Of a DNA stretch of 64,000 nucleotides, positions 7,891-17,408 are shown one piece after another. Position 1 is the stretch's first letter. Each line of letters opens with the position of its first letter. The notes under the pieces were generated by a model. That model ran no database searches, was not told where the DNA came from, and saw only the letters and a program-made list of their open reading frames with translations. The position numbers and the translations under genes were made by a program. The DNA is from Synergistaceae bacterium (GTDB taxonomy: Bacteria > Synergistota > Synergistia > Synergistales > Aminobacteriaceae), in the NCBI GenBank assembly GCA_031267575.1, contig JAIRYN010000047.1, positions 109,817-173,816 on the forward strand. Reading direction: 5' to 3'.

Positions 7891-9174
7891 ATGTTGGATT
7901 GGAACAAATTGGAACAAAACCTGATCGCATTGCGGCGAGACCTGCACAAATATCCAGAAAGCGCTTGGACGGAGTTCCGTACCTCTTCCCTTGTGGCCGA
8001 ACGCCTGGAGAAGCTGGGCTATGAGCTAGCGGTGGGACTGGATACGATAGAACCTTCGGCAGTCATGGGGCGTCCCCCTCAGGCGGAGATCGACAGTCAC
8101 GTGGAGCGCGCGAAACGACAAGGAGGCAACCCTGAGTGGATCGACAAGCTTAGGGAATACACAGGCGTTGTGGCAACCCTTAGGACCGGGAAACCCGGAC
8201 CCGTCATCTCTCTTCGCTTCGACATGGACTGCGTCGACGTAGACGAAACGAAAATTCCCGACCATCGTCCGAACAAAGAAGGGTTTGCCAGCGTCAACGC
8301 TCTGTTGATGCACTCCTGCGGTCATGACGCTCATACCACCATAGGGATCGGTGTGGCCGAGGTTTTGGCGAAAAGAAAAAATGATCTGGTTGGGGAAGTC
8401 CGGCTGATCTTTCAACCCGGAGAGGAGGGTTGCCGTGGAGCCTACGCTATGACGCAAAAGGGTGTTGTTGATGGATCGGATTATTTCCTGGCCATGCACA
8501 TCGGCAGCGGGCTTCCCAGCGGCACGTTCGGGCTCAATTCGCTGGGTTACCTTTGTACCACCAAATTCGACGCGGAGTTCACCGGCCGGTCGGCTCACGC
8601 CGCGGGCGCGCCCCACGAGGGGCATAACGCGCTTTTGGCCGCGGCCGCGGCCGCCATCTCCTTACATACTATCGCTCCCCATCGAGACGGCCCTATGCGC
8701 ATTAACGTAGGAGTGCTGAACGCGGGAACGGGACGCAACGTCATCGCCGAGAAGGCCGTCATGAAGGCGGAAACCCGTGGCAGTACCCAGGAGATCGCCG
8801 ATTACGTTTACAAACGGGCTCTGGAGGTCTTGAAAGGCGCGGCCACCATGTATGAGACCGAGGTTGTTGTGACTCAAACTGGCGCGGGAACCACCGCCGC
8901 GGGAGATGCCCCCCTTGTGGCAAAGGTCGGAGAGGCGGTAAGGGCGTCGGGGCTTTTCCAAGAGGTTCGCGAAACCGTCCAAGGCGGGGGCAGTGAGGAC
9001 GCGACCTGGATGATGCGTCGCGTGCAGGAAGCTGGTGGGCAGGCAACTTATATGGGTTTGGGATCGGATATCACCGCGCCCCATCACAATGGTTGTTTCG
9101 ACGTGGACGAGAGCAGCCTGCTTCTGGGCGTCAGAGCCCTTGTCGCCATTGTGGAACGACTCCTAAAGCCTTAG
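7891..9174 (+). CDS. M20-family amidohydrolase (AbgA-like)
   Basis: This is a metal-dependent aminoacylase or amidohydrolase of 427 residues. Visible are the N-terminal LRRDLHKYPESAW, the metal-site stretches RFDMDCVDVDE and MHSCGHDAHT, FQPGEEGCRGA with the catalytic Glu pair, and C-terminal APHHNGCFDVDE. The extra loop after the first strand and the overall shape resemble AbgA-type p-aminobenzoyl-glutamate hydrolases, but the substrate cannot be fixed from sequence. The start is the ATG at 7891, with GGAGAGG 5 nt upstream, rather than the in-frame GTG two codons earlier. It probably takes part in peptide or acyl-amino-acid catabolism. Confidence 0.88.
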   Translation: MLDWNKLEQNLIALRRDLHKYPESAWTEFRTSSLVAERLEKLGYELAVGLDTIEPSAVMGRPPQAEIDSHVERAKRQGGNPEWIDKLREYTGVVATLRTGKPGPVISLRFDMDCVDVDETKIPDHRPNKEGFASVNALLMHSCGHDAHTTIGIGVAEVLAKRKNDLVGEVRLIFQPGEEGCRGAYAMTQKGVVDGSDYFLAMHIGSGLPSGTFGLNSLGYLCTTKFDAEFTGRSAHAAGAPHEGHNALLAAAAAAISLHTIAPHRDGPMRINVGVLNAGTGRNVIAEKAVMKAETRGSTQEIADYVYKRALEVLKGAATMYETEVVVTQTGAGTTAAGDAPLVAKVGEAVRASGLFQEVRETVQGGGSEDATWMMRRVQEAGGQATYMGLGSDITAPHHNGCFDVDESSLLLGVRALVAIVERLLKP

Positions 9175-9197
9175 AGAATATTGATAAAACCCCAATA

Positions 9198-9227
9198 TTG
9201 ATCAAACCCATAGGAAAACATTATAAT
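9198..9227 (+). promoter_or_regulatory. Candidate sigma-70 promoter of flavoredoxin gene
   Basis: TTGATC and TATAAT are separated by 18 bp, about 90 bp upstream of the flavoredoxin start. A second TATAAT lies a few bases downstream because the CATTATAAT stretch occurs twice. It is judged only from match to consensus. Confidence 0.4.
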
Positions 9228-9319
9228 AAAAGCATTATAATATTCTCGATTTTATGATCTTGTTTTGGGCTATGCTAGCTTTAGTTTTTTATTTTAATTC
9301 GCTACAGGAGGAGTATGAC

Positions 9320-9892
9320 ATGAAGAAAAACATCGGGCCCAAGTTGGGCATTTACCCGACTCCCGTGGTTGTGGTCGGGACCTATGACACAAATAACAAG
9401 CCAAACCTGGTGACTTTGGCTTGGGCGGGTGTCTGTTGTTCAGAGCCTCCGTCGGTGCAAATTTCCATCCGTAAGAGCCGTCACACTCACCCGGCGATCG
9501 TAGAACGCAAGGCGTTCAGCGTGAACATACCCTCGGCAAAGTATCTTCTGGAGACGGACTACGTGGGCATTGTTTCGGGCAAGGACGCCGATAAATTTAA
9601 TGTCACGAAATTGACCCCTGTCCGCGGGGAATCGGTGGAAGCGCCTCTGGTGTTGGAGTTTCCCATCTCCATGGAGTGTAAGCTGACCCACACACTGGAG
9701 CTTGGAAGTCATGACCTGTTCGTGGGGGAAATCGTAGCCTGCTGGGTAGCGGAAGAGGTTTTGCTCGGCGGTGGCAGGCTGGACTCGAAGAAGATCGACC
9801 CCCTCGTTTTTACGCTCAGCGGTGAGTATTTTGGGATCGGCGAACTTTTGTCCAGCAGCCACGGGGTCGGGAAGAAATTAATGGAAAAATAA
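9320..9892 (+). CDS. Flavoredoxin / flavin reductase-like domain protein
   Basis: This is a 190-residue FMN-binding protein of the flavin reductase-like split-barrel family. The N-terminus MKKNIGPKLGIYPTPVVVVGTYD is typical of flavoredoxins, followed by NLVTLAWAGVCCSEPP and the SIRKSRHTHPAI segment around the FMN site. The frame extends up to 9254, but the ATG at 9320 has an excellent AGGAGGAG site and matches the family start. Such proteins pass electrons in anaerobes; the partner is unknown. A hairpin follows the stop. The upstream tract (9259-9299) resembles one upstream of tatD. Confidence 0.88.
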   Translation: MKKNIGPKLGIYPTPVVVVGTYDTNNKPNLVTLAWAGVCCSEPPSVQISIRKSRHTHPAIVERKAFSVNIPSAKYLLETDYVGIVSGKDADKFNVTKLTPVRGESVEAPLVLEFPISMECKLTHTLELGSHDLFVGEIVACWVAEEVLLGGGRLDSKKIDPLVFTLSGEYFGIGELLSSSHGVGKKLMEK

Positions 9893-9917
9893 ACGGAGAC
9901 AGACGAATCAAAGTTGA

Positions 9918-9946
9918 CGATACGCCCCGCGAAACGGGGCGTATCG
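9918..9946. terminator. Strong hairpin after flavoredoxin, probable bidirectional terminator
   Basis: A perfect 12-bp stem CGATACGCCCCG / CGGGGCGTATCG surrounds a 5-nt loop, 25 nt after the flavoredoxin stop and between two convergent genes. It lacks a good T tract on either side, so termination efficiency is uncertain, but position and stability favour a terminator. Confidence 0.65.
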
Positions 9947-9958
9947 TGACAAAACAGG

Positions 9959-9990
9959 CATTAATCCTAAATAGCATTAATCCTAAATAG
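9959..9990. repeat. 16-nt perfect tandem duplication
   Basis: CATTAATCCTAAATAG occurs twice in a row, with no mismatch, in the gap between convergent genes. The identity suggests a very recent event. Confidence 0.9.
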
Positions 9991-10034
9991 TGGACGGAAA
10001 GCGTTTCGCTGAAAAACTCAGCCGCTTACCAGCT

Positions 10035-11702
10035 TCAACTTACCAGCTTCAACAGCTCGTCTAAGCTCTTTTTACCAAAAGCGGGTTTGCCGTCGTTTAC
10101 GATGATGGCAGGAACGCTCATGATCGAATGCCTGTTCTTGAAATCAGGGAAACGCGACACGTCGATCATTTCAGCCTCGATCAGCGGATTTTTGAGCGCG
10201 ATCAATTGTGACGCGGCTACCACGTCTGGGCAAAGCGTGCAAGAAAGGGACACGCCGATTTTGATGTTGGCTTTGTTCTTCAGCGCCTGGATCTTTTTTA
10301 GCGTGTCCTCGCTTACCCCTTGTCCGGGTCCTGCGGCGTTGTAAAGGGCGAGAATGAAGGAGTTAATTTCGTGCCCGCCGGGTATACCGTGGAACTGCAC
10401 GCCCATGTAGGCTCCGTCCGGGCCCAGGAGGGCGAACGTGGGGAAGAGAGTGGCGTTGACCTGTCTTTCCCTCTCCGGGGCCTCGCCTTTACGCAAAAAC
10501 TCGATTTTCACCTTGTCTGTCAAAGCGCTGAACTCCGTCAGAAATGCCTTGATTTCCTCATTGAAGTTGTTATTGAAGTTGTTATTGAAGTTGTTATTAG
10601 AGTCGCCGCCGTCATCCAAAAAGGCCACCAGTCCGACCTGATTTTCAAAGCGCTGGAAAATAGGCGCCAACTGCTCCCGAAGCTCTTCGTCAAAAAAAGA
10701 ATCCATCAATCGCGGGACGACATGCTCTTCATCGGACAGCCCCAGCCGTTCCTTCTTTTGCGCCACGTACTTTTCGGCGCAGGTGGCCGCTAGAGCGCCG
10801 TCCGAGACGGCGGTGACCAGTTGCCGAAGCTCTTTCGGACGAATGTCTCCCGCCGCGAACACTCCGTCCACGTTGGTGCGCATGTTCTCGTCGGTGGGAA
10901 TGTAGCCTCGCTCGTCGAGCCGAAGCTGTTGGGCGTATTCCGCGCTTTGAGGCACGTACCCGACGAATACGAACACGCCGAAGGTCCGCGCGTTGCCCTG
11001 CTCGTCGTTTGGCGCGTCATAACGCCAAGTTTCACCAGAACGATTGTCGATGAAGGTGGCATATCGAGGAACGGTGTCCCCTCCCACCTCCAAAAGTTCC
11101 GCCTGAAACCGAACCTTGATCTTGGGGTGCGCTAGGACCCGCTCGGCAATGGTTTTGGAGCAGGTGAAATCTGGTTCTCTGGCGATGACGGTCACTTTTT
11201 TGGCGTAGCGCGTCAGGAAAATCGCTTCCTCCGCCGCTGCGAACCCCGCTCCGATCACAAAGACATCCATGCCGGTGAAAAACTCGCCGTCACAAGTGGC
11301 GCAGTACCCGATACCGTGTCCCCTGAACTCCTCCTCGCCCACAAAACCCAGCTTCCTAGGCACGGCACCGGTCGCGACGACCACGGCCAGTGCTTGATAT
11401 TCGCCATCCACGGTACGAATTTTTTTGATGTCCTGCGTAAAGTCCACTGACTCCACCACGGCCCGCAGAAACTTCACACCAAAGTTTTCCGCCTGCTTGC
11501 GCATAGTTTGCCCCAGTTCGTCGCCCGATACGCGCAGGATGCCCGGGTAATTCTCCACCTCGGACGTGATTTTGATCTGTCCTCCAGATCGATCCCGGTC
11601 GAGCACAAGGGTCTTGAGCTTCGCGCGCCCGGCGTAGATGCCTGCGGCCATTCCCGCGCTGCCGGAACCGATGATAATCAGGTCGTACAGATCATTCTTC
11701 AT
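10035..11702 (-). CDS. Thioredoxin reductase fused to glutaredoxin/thioredoxin-like domains (AhpF-type function)
   Basis: Residues 1 to about 310 form a TrxB-type flavoprotein: GSGSAGMAAGIYAGRAKLKT (FAD), CATCDG redox pair, GAGFAAAEEA (NADPH) and the AAGDIRPKELRQ end. The remaining 240 residues form tandem thioredoxin folds, the last with SCTLCPD and a cis-proline VPA. This is AhpF turned around, and the gene directly precedes the C-terminal side of ahpC with only 3 bp between, so it most likely reduces that peroxiredoxin. Between the domains is an Asn-rich linker with three NNNF-type units from a 12-nt repeat (10560-10600). A 14-nt duplication (10025-10052) at the 3' end has created the present stop one codon earlier than the ancestral one. 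Confidence 0.9.
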   Translation of the reverse strand: MKNDLYDLIIIGSGSAGMAAGIYAGRAKLKTLVLDRDRSGGQIKITSEVENYPGILRVSGDELGQTMRKQAENFGVKFLRAVVESVDFTQDIKKIRTVDGEYQALAVVVATGAVPRKLGFVGEEEFRGHGIGYCATCDGEFFTGMDVFVIGAGFAAAEEAIFLTRYAKKVTVIAREPDFTCSKTIAERVLAHPKIKVRFQAELLEVGGDTVPRYATFIDNRSGETWRYDAPNDEQGNARTFGVFVFVGYVPQSAEYAQQLRLDERGYIPTDENMRTNVDGVFAAGDIRPKELRQLVTAVSDGALAATCAEKYVAQKKERLGLSDEEHVVPRLMDSFFDEELREQLAPIFQRFENQVGLVAFLDDGGDSNNNFNNNFNNNFNEEIKAFLTEFSALTDKVKIEFLRKGEAPERERQVNATLFPTFALLGPDGAYMGVQFHGIPGGHEINSFILALYNAAGPGQGVSEDTLKKIQALKNKANIKIGVSLSCTLCPDVVAASQLIALKNPLIEAEMIDVSRFPDFKNRHSIMSVPAIIVNDGKPAFGKKSLDELLKLVS

Positions 11703-11705
11703 GTT

Positions 11706-12269
11706 TTACAGCTTTCCGACCAGATCTAGGCTGGGCTTGAGGGTTTGCTCACCGGGCCGCCACTTCGCTGGACAAACCTGGTCGCCATGCTCCGCCACAA
11801 ACTGCGCGGCCTGCACCTTGCGCAATAACTCGGCTGCCTCACGACCGATGCTGGTGTCGTTAACCTCGTAAGACACGATCTTTCCCTCAGGATTGATGAC
11901 AAAGCTGCCCCGCAGCGCCATACCTGAGTCTTCGATGTAGACCTCGAATGCTTCCGCGAGCTTCGCGGTGGGGTCGGCCAGCATAACGTACCGTATCTTT
12001 TTGATGGTGTCCGAGGCGTCATGCCACGCTTTGTGCACGAAATGACTGTCCGTGGACACCGAGTAGACCTCACAGCCGATTTTCTTAAACTGCTCGTAAT
12101 GATCGGCCAAGTCGCCCAGTTCGGTAGGACACACAAAGGTGAAGTCGGCCGGGTAGAACACAAAAACCGACCATTTGCCCAGGATGTCCGCCTTGGTGAC
12201 CTCTTTGAATTTTCCGTCCGCAAAAGCTTGTACTTTAAAATCTCCAATTTCTTTATTGATGAGCGACAT
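11706..12269 (-). CDS. ahpC: Alkyl hydroperoxide reductase / peroxiredoxin AhpC
   Basis: This 2-Cys peroxiredoxin (187 residues) reduces hydrogen peroxide and organic peroxides. The peroxidatic cysteine lies in DFTFVCPTELGDL and the resolving cysteine in GDQVCPAKWRPG; the catalytic Thr and Arg environment is intact. The ATG has AGGAGG upstream. It is the first gene of a pair with the TrxR fusion that should recycle it, downstream of a PerR/Fur-type regulator on the same strand. The promoter region contains a 23-nt perfect tandem duplication (12283-12328). Confidence 0.96.
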   Translation of the reverse strand: MSLINKEIGDFKVQAFADGKFKEVTKADILGKWSVFVFYPADFTFVCPTELGDLADHYEQFKKIGCEVYSVSTDSHFVHKAWHDASDTIKKIRYVMLADPTAKLAEAFEVYIEDSGMALRGSFVINPEGKIVSYEVNDTSIGREAAELLRKVQAAQFVAEHGDQVCPAKWRPGEQTLKPSLDLVGKL

Positions 12270-12282
12270 GTCGTTCCCTCCT

Positions 12283-12328
12283 AATTTTTTAATAGAAAAT
12301 GTTTTAATTTTTTAATAGAAAATGTTTT
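12283..12328. repeat. 23-nt tandem duplication in the ahpC promoter region
   Basis: Two identical adjacent copies of AATTTTTTAATAGAAAATGTTTT begin 14 bp upstream of the ahpC start codon. The duplication doubles any AT-rich promoter element present there and moves upstream sites by 23 bp, so it may affect expression. Confidence 0.9.
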
Positions 12329-12373
12329 ATCATGATCGGCGCAATGCCGAATCCGCCAAATGAAAATCGCTAC

Positions 12374-12769
12374 TTACCCAGCCTTTTGACAGGCCTTGCA
12401 AACTCCGCTGAATATCATCACCCGGCTTTCCACTCTGACCCCCGTGCACGCCTCCACCGCCTGGTCGATCTCACCAACGAGCCCTTCCGAAACACTTCCG
12501 TCGGTGTCGAAAATGTGCCCGCAACGAACACAAGCAGCATGATAATGTTCATGGGCATTCGGGTCAAAGCGATCAGGCGTTTCTGGAAAGGACAGCCTCA
12601 AAAGCTCCCCGTCCTCAGCCATTAGACTCAGATTACGATAAACAGTGCCGAGGCTGATCTGCGGGCAGTCCTTTCTCACCTCCTCATATACCTCCGCCGC
12701 AGTCGGATGGTTGAGCCGCGAGAGAACGCCCCCAATCGTCTCTTTCTGCGCGCTGTAACGCCTAGGCAC
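12374..12769 (-). CDS. Fur/PerR-family metal-dependent repressor
   Basis: This 131-residue regulator has the N-terminal winged helix (HPTAAEVYEEVRKDCPQISLGTVYRNLSLMAEDGELLRL). The dimerisation domain has the metal ligands DRFDPNAHEHYHAACVRCG and a CKAC pair; CVRC plus CKAC would form the structural zinc site. Being next to ahpC, with a PerR-like 7-1-7 palindrome at its own promoter, it is more probably PerR (peroxide sensor) than Fur, by inference. The open frame starts at 12802, but the GTG at 12769 follows AGAGGGGGCGG and gives (M)PRRYSAQKETI, a natural family start. The ATG at 12790 is the alternative. Confidence 0.88.
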   Translation of the reverse strand: MPRRYSAQKETIGGVLSRLNHPTAAEVYEEVRKDCPQISLGTVYRNLSLMAEDGELLRLSFPETPDRFDPNAHEHYHAACVRCGHIFDTDGSVSEGLVGEIDQAVEACTGVRVESRVMIFSGVCKACQKAG

Positions 12770-12792
12770 ATTTCCGCCCCCTCTTTTCATAA

Positions 12793-12807
12793 TAGTAATC
12801 ATTACTA
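12793..12807. promoter_or_regulatory. PerR/Fur-type operator
   Basis: TAGTAAT-C-ATTACTA is a perfect 7-1-7 inverted repeat, the architecture of PerR and Fur boxes, located about 25 bp upstream of the regulator's start. It implies autoregulation. Adjacent TAGTAG repeats extend one arm. Confidence 0.65.
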
Positions 12808-12954
12808 CTACTATTAAAACTATCTTACTTTATTTTTCCCGAATGTCAAGGGTTAGATTCGATACTAAAACCGCAGTTTGGATTTGTTATGGTGGCATGA
12901 GCGGCAGGAAAAGCAAAAATGAACGGCCTGCTACTCGATTTTAAGCACTCCCCG

Positions 12955-13494
12955 CTACCAGCCGTTGCGATGGAACTTAGTTTCTTCCACGCCTTTGTGG
13001 GGAGCTTTGTGTTCCGTTCCATAGCCGACGAGGGCTATCGCCAAGATCCGAACTCCCTCCGGGATACGCAAAAGAGGCGGTACCGTGCCCTCTCTTTCGG
13101 GACGGTTGGCGATTTGCAGCCATACCCCTTCGAGTCCCAGAGCCCTCGCGGCGAGCAGAAGGTTTTCCATAACGCAGGAACCATCTTCCATCCATGTGCC
13201 GTCGGTGAGTTTATGCTCTTTTTCGTAGTTTGCCACATCCACGCAGACAGCAAAAGCCAGAGGTGCTCCGGCTACCATTCGGGTGCGCTCGCTCGCCGCC
13301 CCAATCTTCGCCAGAAGCGTTTTGTCGTCGATCACCACCACATGACAGGGGCGGATGTTCATGGCGCTGGGGGCTGCGAAGGCACACTCCAAAAGCGCCT
13401 CCACTTTCTCCGGCTCCACACTCCGAGACTCAAAAGCCCGAACGCTGCGTCGGCCCAAAATAATTCGGATTGTTTCGTTATCAGTCAATAACAT
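12955..13494 (-). CDS. Nitroreductase-family FMN oxidoreductase
   Basis: This 179-residue protein of the nitroreductase fold begins IRIILGRRSVRAFESRSVEPEKVEALLE, with the conserved R-R-S-x-R FMN phosphate contact. It continues APSAMNIRPCHVVVI and the WMEDGSCVMENLLLAARALGLEGVW helix that lines the flavin. Substrates of such enzymes range from quinones to nitro compounds and cannot be assigned. It is downstream of guaB and upstream of the PerR-like gene on the same strand, so it could belong to the oxidative-stress set. A long plus-strand frame on top of it is a shadow. Confidence 0.88.
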   Translation of the reverse strand: MLLTDNETIRIILGRRSVRAFESRSVEPEKVEALLECAFAAPSAMNIRPCHVVVIDDKTLLAKIGAASERTRMVAGAPLAFAVCVDVANYEKEHKLTDGTWMEDGSCVMENLLLAARALGLEGVWLQIANRPEREGTVPPLLRIPEGVRILAIALVGYGTEHKAPHKGVEETKFHRNGW

Positions 13495-13544
13495 CTTGTT
13501 TTCTCCTCACATAAAATGATAAGCGAATAATTTATTTTATTATT

Positions 13545-15062
13545 TTAGTTATTTTTCAGAACAGTGCCGCTGTTGTCCTTCAGATAGACGTCATGGGCTC
13601 CTCCTTCCAGGATGCTCAGAGATGACACCAAGGTGATCCTGGCTTTTTCCTGAAACTCTGACAAGGTCAAAGCGCCGCAGTTGCACATCGTGGCCCGGAT
13701 CTTGCGCAATGTGACGGAGAGGTTGTCGTGGAGATTTCCGGCGTAAGGGACGTAGGAATCCACGCCCTCCTCGAAGGAAAGTTCGCCAGTCGTTTCCCCT
13801 AAATCGTACCTCTGCCAGTTCCGCGCCCGAAGCGAACCCTCACCCCAATACTCCTTCATGTAATTGCCCCCCACAATGGCCTTGTTGCCGGGACTCTCGT
13901 CGAACCGGGCAAAGTACCGACCCAACATGCAAAAATTGCCTCCCATCGCCAAAGCCAAAGCCATGTGGTAGTCGTGCACGATTCCCCCATCAGAGCAGAT
14001 GGGAATGTAGACCCCCGTCTTCTCGAAATACTCATCTCGCGCCGCGGCCACATCGATGACCGCCGTGGCCTGACCCCTTCCGATTCCCTTTGTTTCCCGC
14101 GTGATGCAGATGGAACCTCCCCCGATGCCGATTTTGACGAAATCGGCTCCAGCCTCGGCCAAGAAAAAAAACCCTTCGCGATCCACGACATTACCCGCGC
14201 CTACCTTGACTGCGTCGCCATAAACAGCGCGGATGTGCTGGAGCGCCATCTTCTGCCACTCAGTAAACCCCTCCGAGGAGTCGATGCAGAGCACGTCCGT
14301 CCCGGCTTCAATCAGTGCCGGCACCCGCTCTCGATAATCCCGCGTGTTGATCCCCGCACCTACCATGTAACGCTTGGACGCGTCCGTGAGTTCCAGCAGG
14401 TTTTCCTTGTTGGAGGTGTAGTCCTTTCGGAAGACGAAAGCGACCAGGTGGCCCGTGGCGCTCAAGATGGGCAGAGTATTCAACTTATGGGTCCATATGA
14501 TGTTGTTGGCCTCCTTCAAAGACGTGCCTTCTGGGGCGTACACGATCTTGTCGATGGAGGTCATAAAAGTGTCGATACGCGTGTCCTTGTCCATGCGGGT
14601 GACGCGATAGTCCCGGCCCGTCACAATTCCGATCAGTTTCCCGTTTTGGGTTCCGTCGTCGGTGATGGCCATTGTAGAGTGTCCCGTTTTTGCCTTGAGC
14701 GTCAGAATATCGCTCAAAGTCTGATCCGGCCTCAGATTCGAGTCGCTGGTCACAAAACCCGCCTTGTAGTCCTTTACCCTCTTGACCATGGCCGCCTGAG
14801 ACTCCACGGGCTGGGAGGCGTAGATAAAAGAAAGACCTCCCTCCTTCGCCAGGGCAATGGCCATTTTGTCGTCTGAAACGGACTGCATCACAGCAGAAAC
14901 CAGCGGGATATTCATGGACAGTGGCGCTTCCTCGCCTCGCCGAAATTTTACGATGGGTGTTTTTAAAGACGTGTTCGCCGGTACACACTGGGATGAAGAG
15001 TAACCGGGAACCAGTAAATATTCATTGAAAGTCCGCGAGGGTTCCGGGTAATAATGAGCCAT
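13545..15062 (-). CDS. guaB: Inosine-5'-monophosphate dehydrogenase
   Basis: IMPDH (505 residues) oxidises IMP to XMP, the committed step of GMP synthesis. The barrel carries [22 protein letters not shown], the IMP loop with the catalytic cysteine in [12 protein letters not shown], and [19 protein letters not shown]. Two CBS-like motifs lie between residues about 95 and 215. The frame is open far upstream to 15578, but the ATG at 15062 follows GAAGGAG and starts [17 protein letters not shown], as in other members of this group. It follows galK by 53 bp containing an imperfect TACTCTTTATA-type repeat. Confidence 0.94.
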   Translation of the reverse strand: MAHYYPEPSRTFNEYLLVPGYSSSQCVPANTSLKTPIVKFRRGEEAPLSMNIPLVSAVMQSVSDDKMAIALAKEGGLSFIYASQPVESQAAMVKRVKDYKAGFVTSDSNLRPDQTLSDILTLKAKTGHSTMAITDDGTQNGKLIGIVTGRDYRVTRMDKDTRIDTFMTSIDKIVYAPEGTSLKEANNIIWTHKLNTLPILSATGHLVAFVFRKDYTSNKENLLELTDASKRYMVGAGINTRDYRERVPALIEAGTDVLCIDSSEGFTEWQKMALQHIRAVYGDAVKVGAGNVVDREGFFFLAEAGADFVKIGIGGGSICITRETKGIGRGQATAVIDVAAARDEYFEKTGVYIPICSDGGIVHDYHMALALAMGGNFCMLGRYFARFDESPGNKAIVGGNYMKEYWGEGSLRARNWQRYDLGETTGELSFEEGVDSYVPYAGNLHDNLSVTLRKIRATMCNCGALTLSEFQEKARITLVSSLSILEGGAHDVYLKDNSGTVLKNN

Positions 15063-15115
15063 ACCATTTTCTCCTTCAATTCCATTTTTTACACTCTTTA
15101 TACTCTTTATATTCT

Positions 15116-16309
15116 TTACACTCTTCTCACTTTTCCTCCGTCCGTGGCGCGGCACAGGGTAATGTGGGGAATTTTCCCCGTTCGTTTCTGGTACCTTTCC
15201 GCGACGTAGTCGGCGAAGTCCTCTGTTTCGGCGTAGAGCAACGCCACGGCGCTGCCTCCGAATCCGCCACCAGTCATGCGGGCTCCCAGGCAAGCGGGGT
15301 GTTCCCGAGCTAAGGCGCTGATGACATCCAGCTCGAAGCAGGAAATCTGAAAATCGTATTGAAGGCTGAAATGACTTTTGTTCATGAGTTGGCCGAAAAC
15401 AACGGCCTCTTTCTTTCTCAAAGCGACCGCCGCCTCCCGCACGCGCAGGTTTTCGGAGAAAATGTGACGGGCGCGGCGAAACACCGTCTCCGGCATGTCC
15501 TTCTTGTGAGCGTCTAACGCCTCCTGGGTAGCGTCTCTTAGAAGCGGTACTCCCAAGATCCGACAGGCGGTCTCGCATTGTTCGCGCCGCTCGTTGTAAG
15601 CGGACGTCGGCAGCGAATGTCGGGTGTCCGTGTCCAGCAGCGCCACCACCGTGCTTTCCGGTAGATCGAACAACTCGTGTTCCAGAGAACGGCAGTCGAT
15701 CAAAAGCGCCTTATCAGCCTGGCCCAAGGCGCATATCGTCTGGTCCATGATGCCACATTTCATACCGATCCACTCGTTTTCCGCGCGTTGCCCCAGTCGC
15801 GCTACCTCCAGCTTCGGCAGGTCGTAGCCTCCCAGCTCCGCGAAGGCCAGAATAGTCGTCACCTCCAGCGCGGCAGAGGAGGAAAGCCCCGCTCCCTGGG
15901 GAACATCGCCTGTGAGAAGGCCGTCAAACCCAGACAGCGAGAGGTTTTTTTGGCGTAGGGTCCAAGCGCAGCCTTTCACGTATTCGAACCAGGGAGACGA
16001 GTCTTTTTTTAGTTCATTTCGGAGGTCCCAGCTGCATTCCTCACCGTAGTCGGCGGAGTGGACGCGCACTACACCGTCGCTCCGGCCGCGCACCGCCATC
16101 CACAGAGCTCGGTCGATGGTCATGGGGAGCACGAACCCGCCGTTGTAGTCAGTGTGCTCGCCAATGAGATTCACGCGTCCCGGTGTGCGGACGAGAAACT
16201 CCGGAGTCACCCCAAAGTGGGAGCGAAATGCCTGGATCACCTGCTTCTCGCTAATCGAATGATTAACGCTTTGGTTTATGCTTTGGTTTATGCTTTCATT
16301 TTTATTCAT
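15116..16309 (-). CDS. galK: Galactokinase
   Basis: Galactokinase (397 residues) of the GHMP family phosphorylates galactose in the Leloir pathway. It has the GalK signature [19 protein letters not shown], the ATP loop [15 protein letters not shown] and the C-terminal [16 protein letters not shown]. The open frame runs to 16417, but the ATG at 16309, 5 bp after the galT stop, is right for the family. The first 18 residues are rich in INQS repeats from a 12-nt tandem duplication (about 16266-16292), just before the conserved domain. It is coupled to galT; no epimerase is visible nearby. Confidence 0.95.
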   Translation of the reverse strand: MNKNESINQSINQSVNHSISEKQVIQAFRSHFGVTPEFLVRTPGRVNLIGEHTDYNGGFVLPMTIDRALWMAVRGRSDGVVRVHSADYGEECSWDLRNELKKDSSPWFEYVKGCAWTLRQKNLSLSGFDGLLTGDVPQGAGLSSSAALEVTTILAFAELGGYDLPKLEVARLGQRAENEWIGMKCGIMDQTICALGQADKALLIDCRSLEHELFDLPESTVVALLDTDTRHSLPTSAYNERREQCETACRILGVPLLRDATQEALDAHKKDMPETVFRRARHIFSENLRVREAAVALRKKEAVVFGQLMNKSHFSLQYDFQISCFELDVISALAREHPACLGARMTGGGFGGSAVALLYAETEDFADYVAERYQKRTGKIPHITLCRATDGGKVRRV

Positions 16310-16313
16310 ATTC

Positions 16314-17408
16314 TCAGCTCTCTCCGCGCCGTTTGTAGTGTACTGTCGAACAATCCCGCAGGCGCACCGCCGCCTGCTCTGCCGTGATGTCCCTCTGAGC
16401 CTCCGCCAGCATTTCATACCCCACCAAGAACTTGCGTACTGTGGCGGAACGTAGGAGCGGCGGGTAAAAATGCGCGTGAAGTCGCCAATGGGGGAAAAGG
16501 CTGTGAGGCTGACCGTGCCAACCCATGGAGTAAGGAAAGGAAATCTCGAAGAGATTGTCGTATCGGGTCAGGATTTTCTTTAAGATGTCTGCTAAGGCGT
16601 CTCTTTCCGGGCCGTTCAGTTCCGGCAGACTCCCAATAGTGCGCCGAGGCAGAAGCAGCAGCTCAAAAGGCCACATTGCCCACCAGGGCATGAGAGCCAC
16701 CCAGTGGTCGTTTTCTTCCACGATGCGTCGCTCTTTCTTCGGGGCTTCCTTCAGCTCCTCTTCCAGATAGTCCGCCAGCAGTTGACGCCCGTGGGCGGCA
16801 AAATAACGTGCCTGTTCTTTTTCCTCTTTGGCGGGCTCGTTCGGCAAAAAGGACCCCGCCCAAATCTGCCCATGGGGATGCGGGTTGGAACACCCCATCA
16901 AGGCGCCTTTGTTCTCGAAGATCTGCACCCATTCATATTGGGCGGAGAGTTCTTCGTATTGCTCTGCCCAGAGGTTCACGACACGCCGAATGTCGGGTGG
17001 CTCCATTTCCGGCAAGGTCAGGTCATGACGGGGCGAAAAACAGATAACCCGACAGGTTCCAGAGGATGGCTCCCACCTCAATAATTTTTTCCCTGTTTTT
17101 TCTGCTTCGTGAGCTTGAATGTTTGTTAGCGGCATCAGGGCGGCAAAGTCATTGGTGAAGACAAAGGTGTGATCATAGGAGGGATTTTTCGCTCCTCCAG
17201 CTCTCTCGTTGCCGGGGCAGAGGTAGCAGGCCGGGTCATAAGACGGGCGGTTGTCAGGGGGAAGGTACTCCACTTTTCCCTGCCAAGGACGCTGTGTTCT
17301 GTGAGGCGAAACCAACACCCATTCTCCCGTCAGAAGATTAAAGCGGCGGTGGGGCTGATCCAAATAACGTACTGCCGAAATGTCAGGGTTTTCCACAGAG
17401 TTTTCCAT
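16314..17408 (-). CDS. galT: Galactose-1-phosphate uridylyltransferase
   Basis: This Leloir-pathway enzyme exchanges UMP between UDP-glucose and galactose-1-phosphate. The 364-residue protein has the catalytic [11 protein letters not shown] (HPH, central histidine nucleophile) and an upstream CYLCPGNER zinc-site motif. The start is the ATG at 17408 (MENSVENPD), with GGAGGA about 9 nt upstream. An in-frame ATG seven codons earlier would put that site inside the gene. It leads the galT-galK unit and is divergent from the hydantoinase gene. Confidence 0.95.
   Translation of the reverse strand: MENSVENPDISAVRYLDQPHRRFNLLTGEWVLVSPHRTQRPWQGKVEYLPPDNRPSYDPACYLCPGNERAGGAKNPSYDHTFVFTNDFAALMPLTNIQAHEAEKTGKKLLRWEPSSGTCRVICFSPRHDLTLPEMEPPDIRRVVNLWAEQYEELSAQYEWVQIFENKGALMGCSNPHPHGQIWAGSFLPNEPAKEEKEQARYFAAHGRQLLADYLEEELKEAPKKERRIVEENDHWVALMPWWAMWPFELLLLPRRTIGSLPELNGPERDALADILKKILTRYDNLFEISFPYSMGWHGQPHSLFPHWRLHAHFYPPLLRSATVRKFLVGYEMLAEAQRDITAEQAAVRLRDCSTVHYKRRGES

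Noticed and set aside
12919..13491. 190-codon plus-strand frame opposite the nitroreductase
   Set aside because: The minus-strand protein has the conserved nitroreductase motifs; the plus frame has none.
15063..15578. N-terminal extension of guaB by 172 codons
   Set aside because: It overlaps the end of galK in another frame, is Arg-rich and unlike IMPDH; a good ribosome binding site precedes the ATG at 15062.
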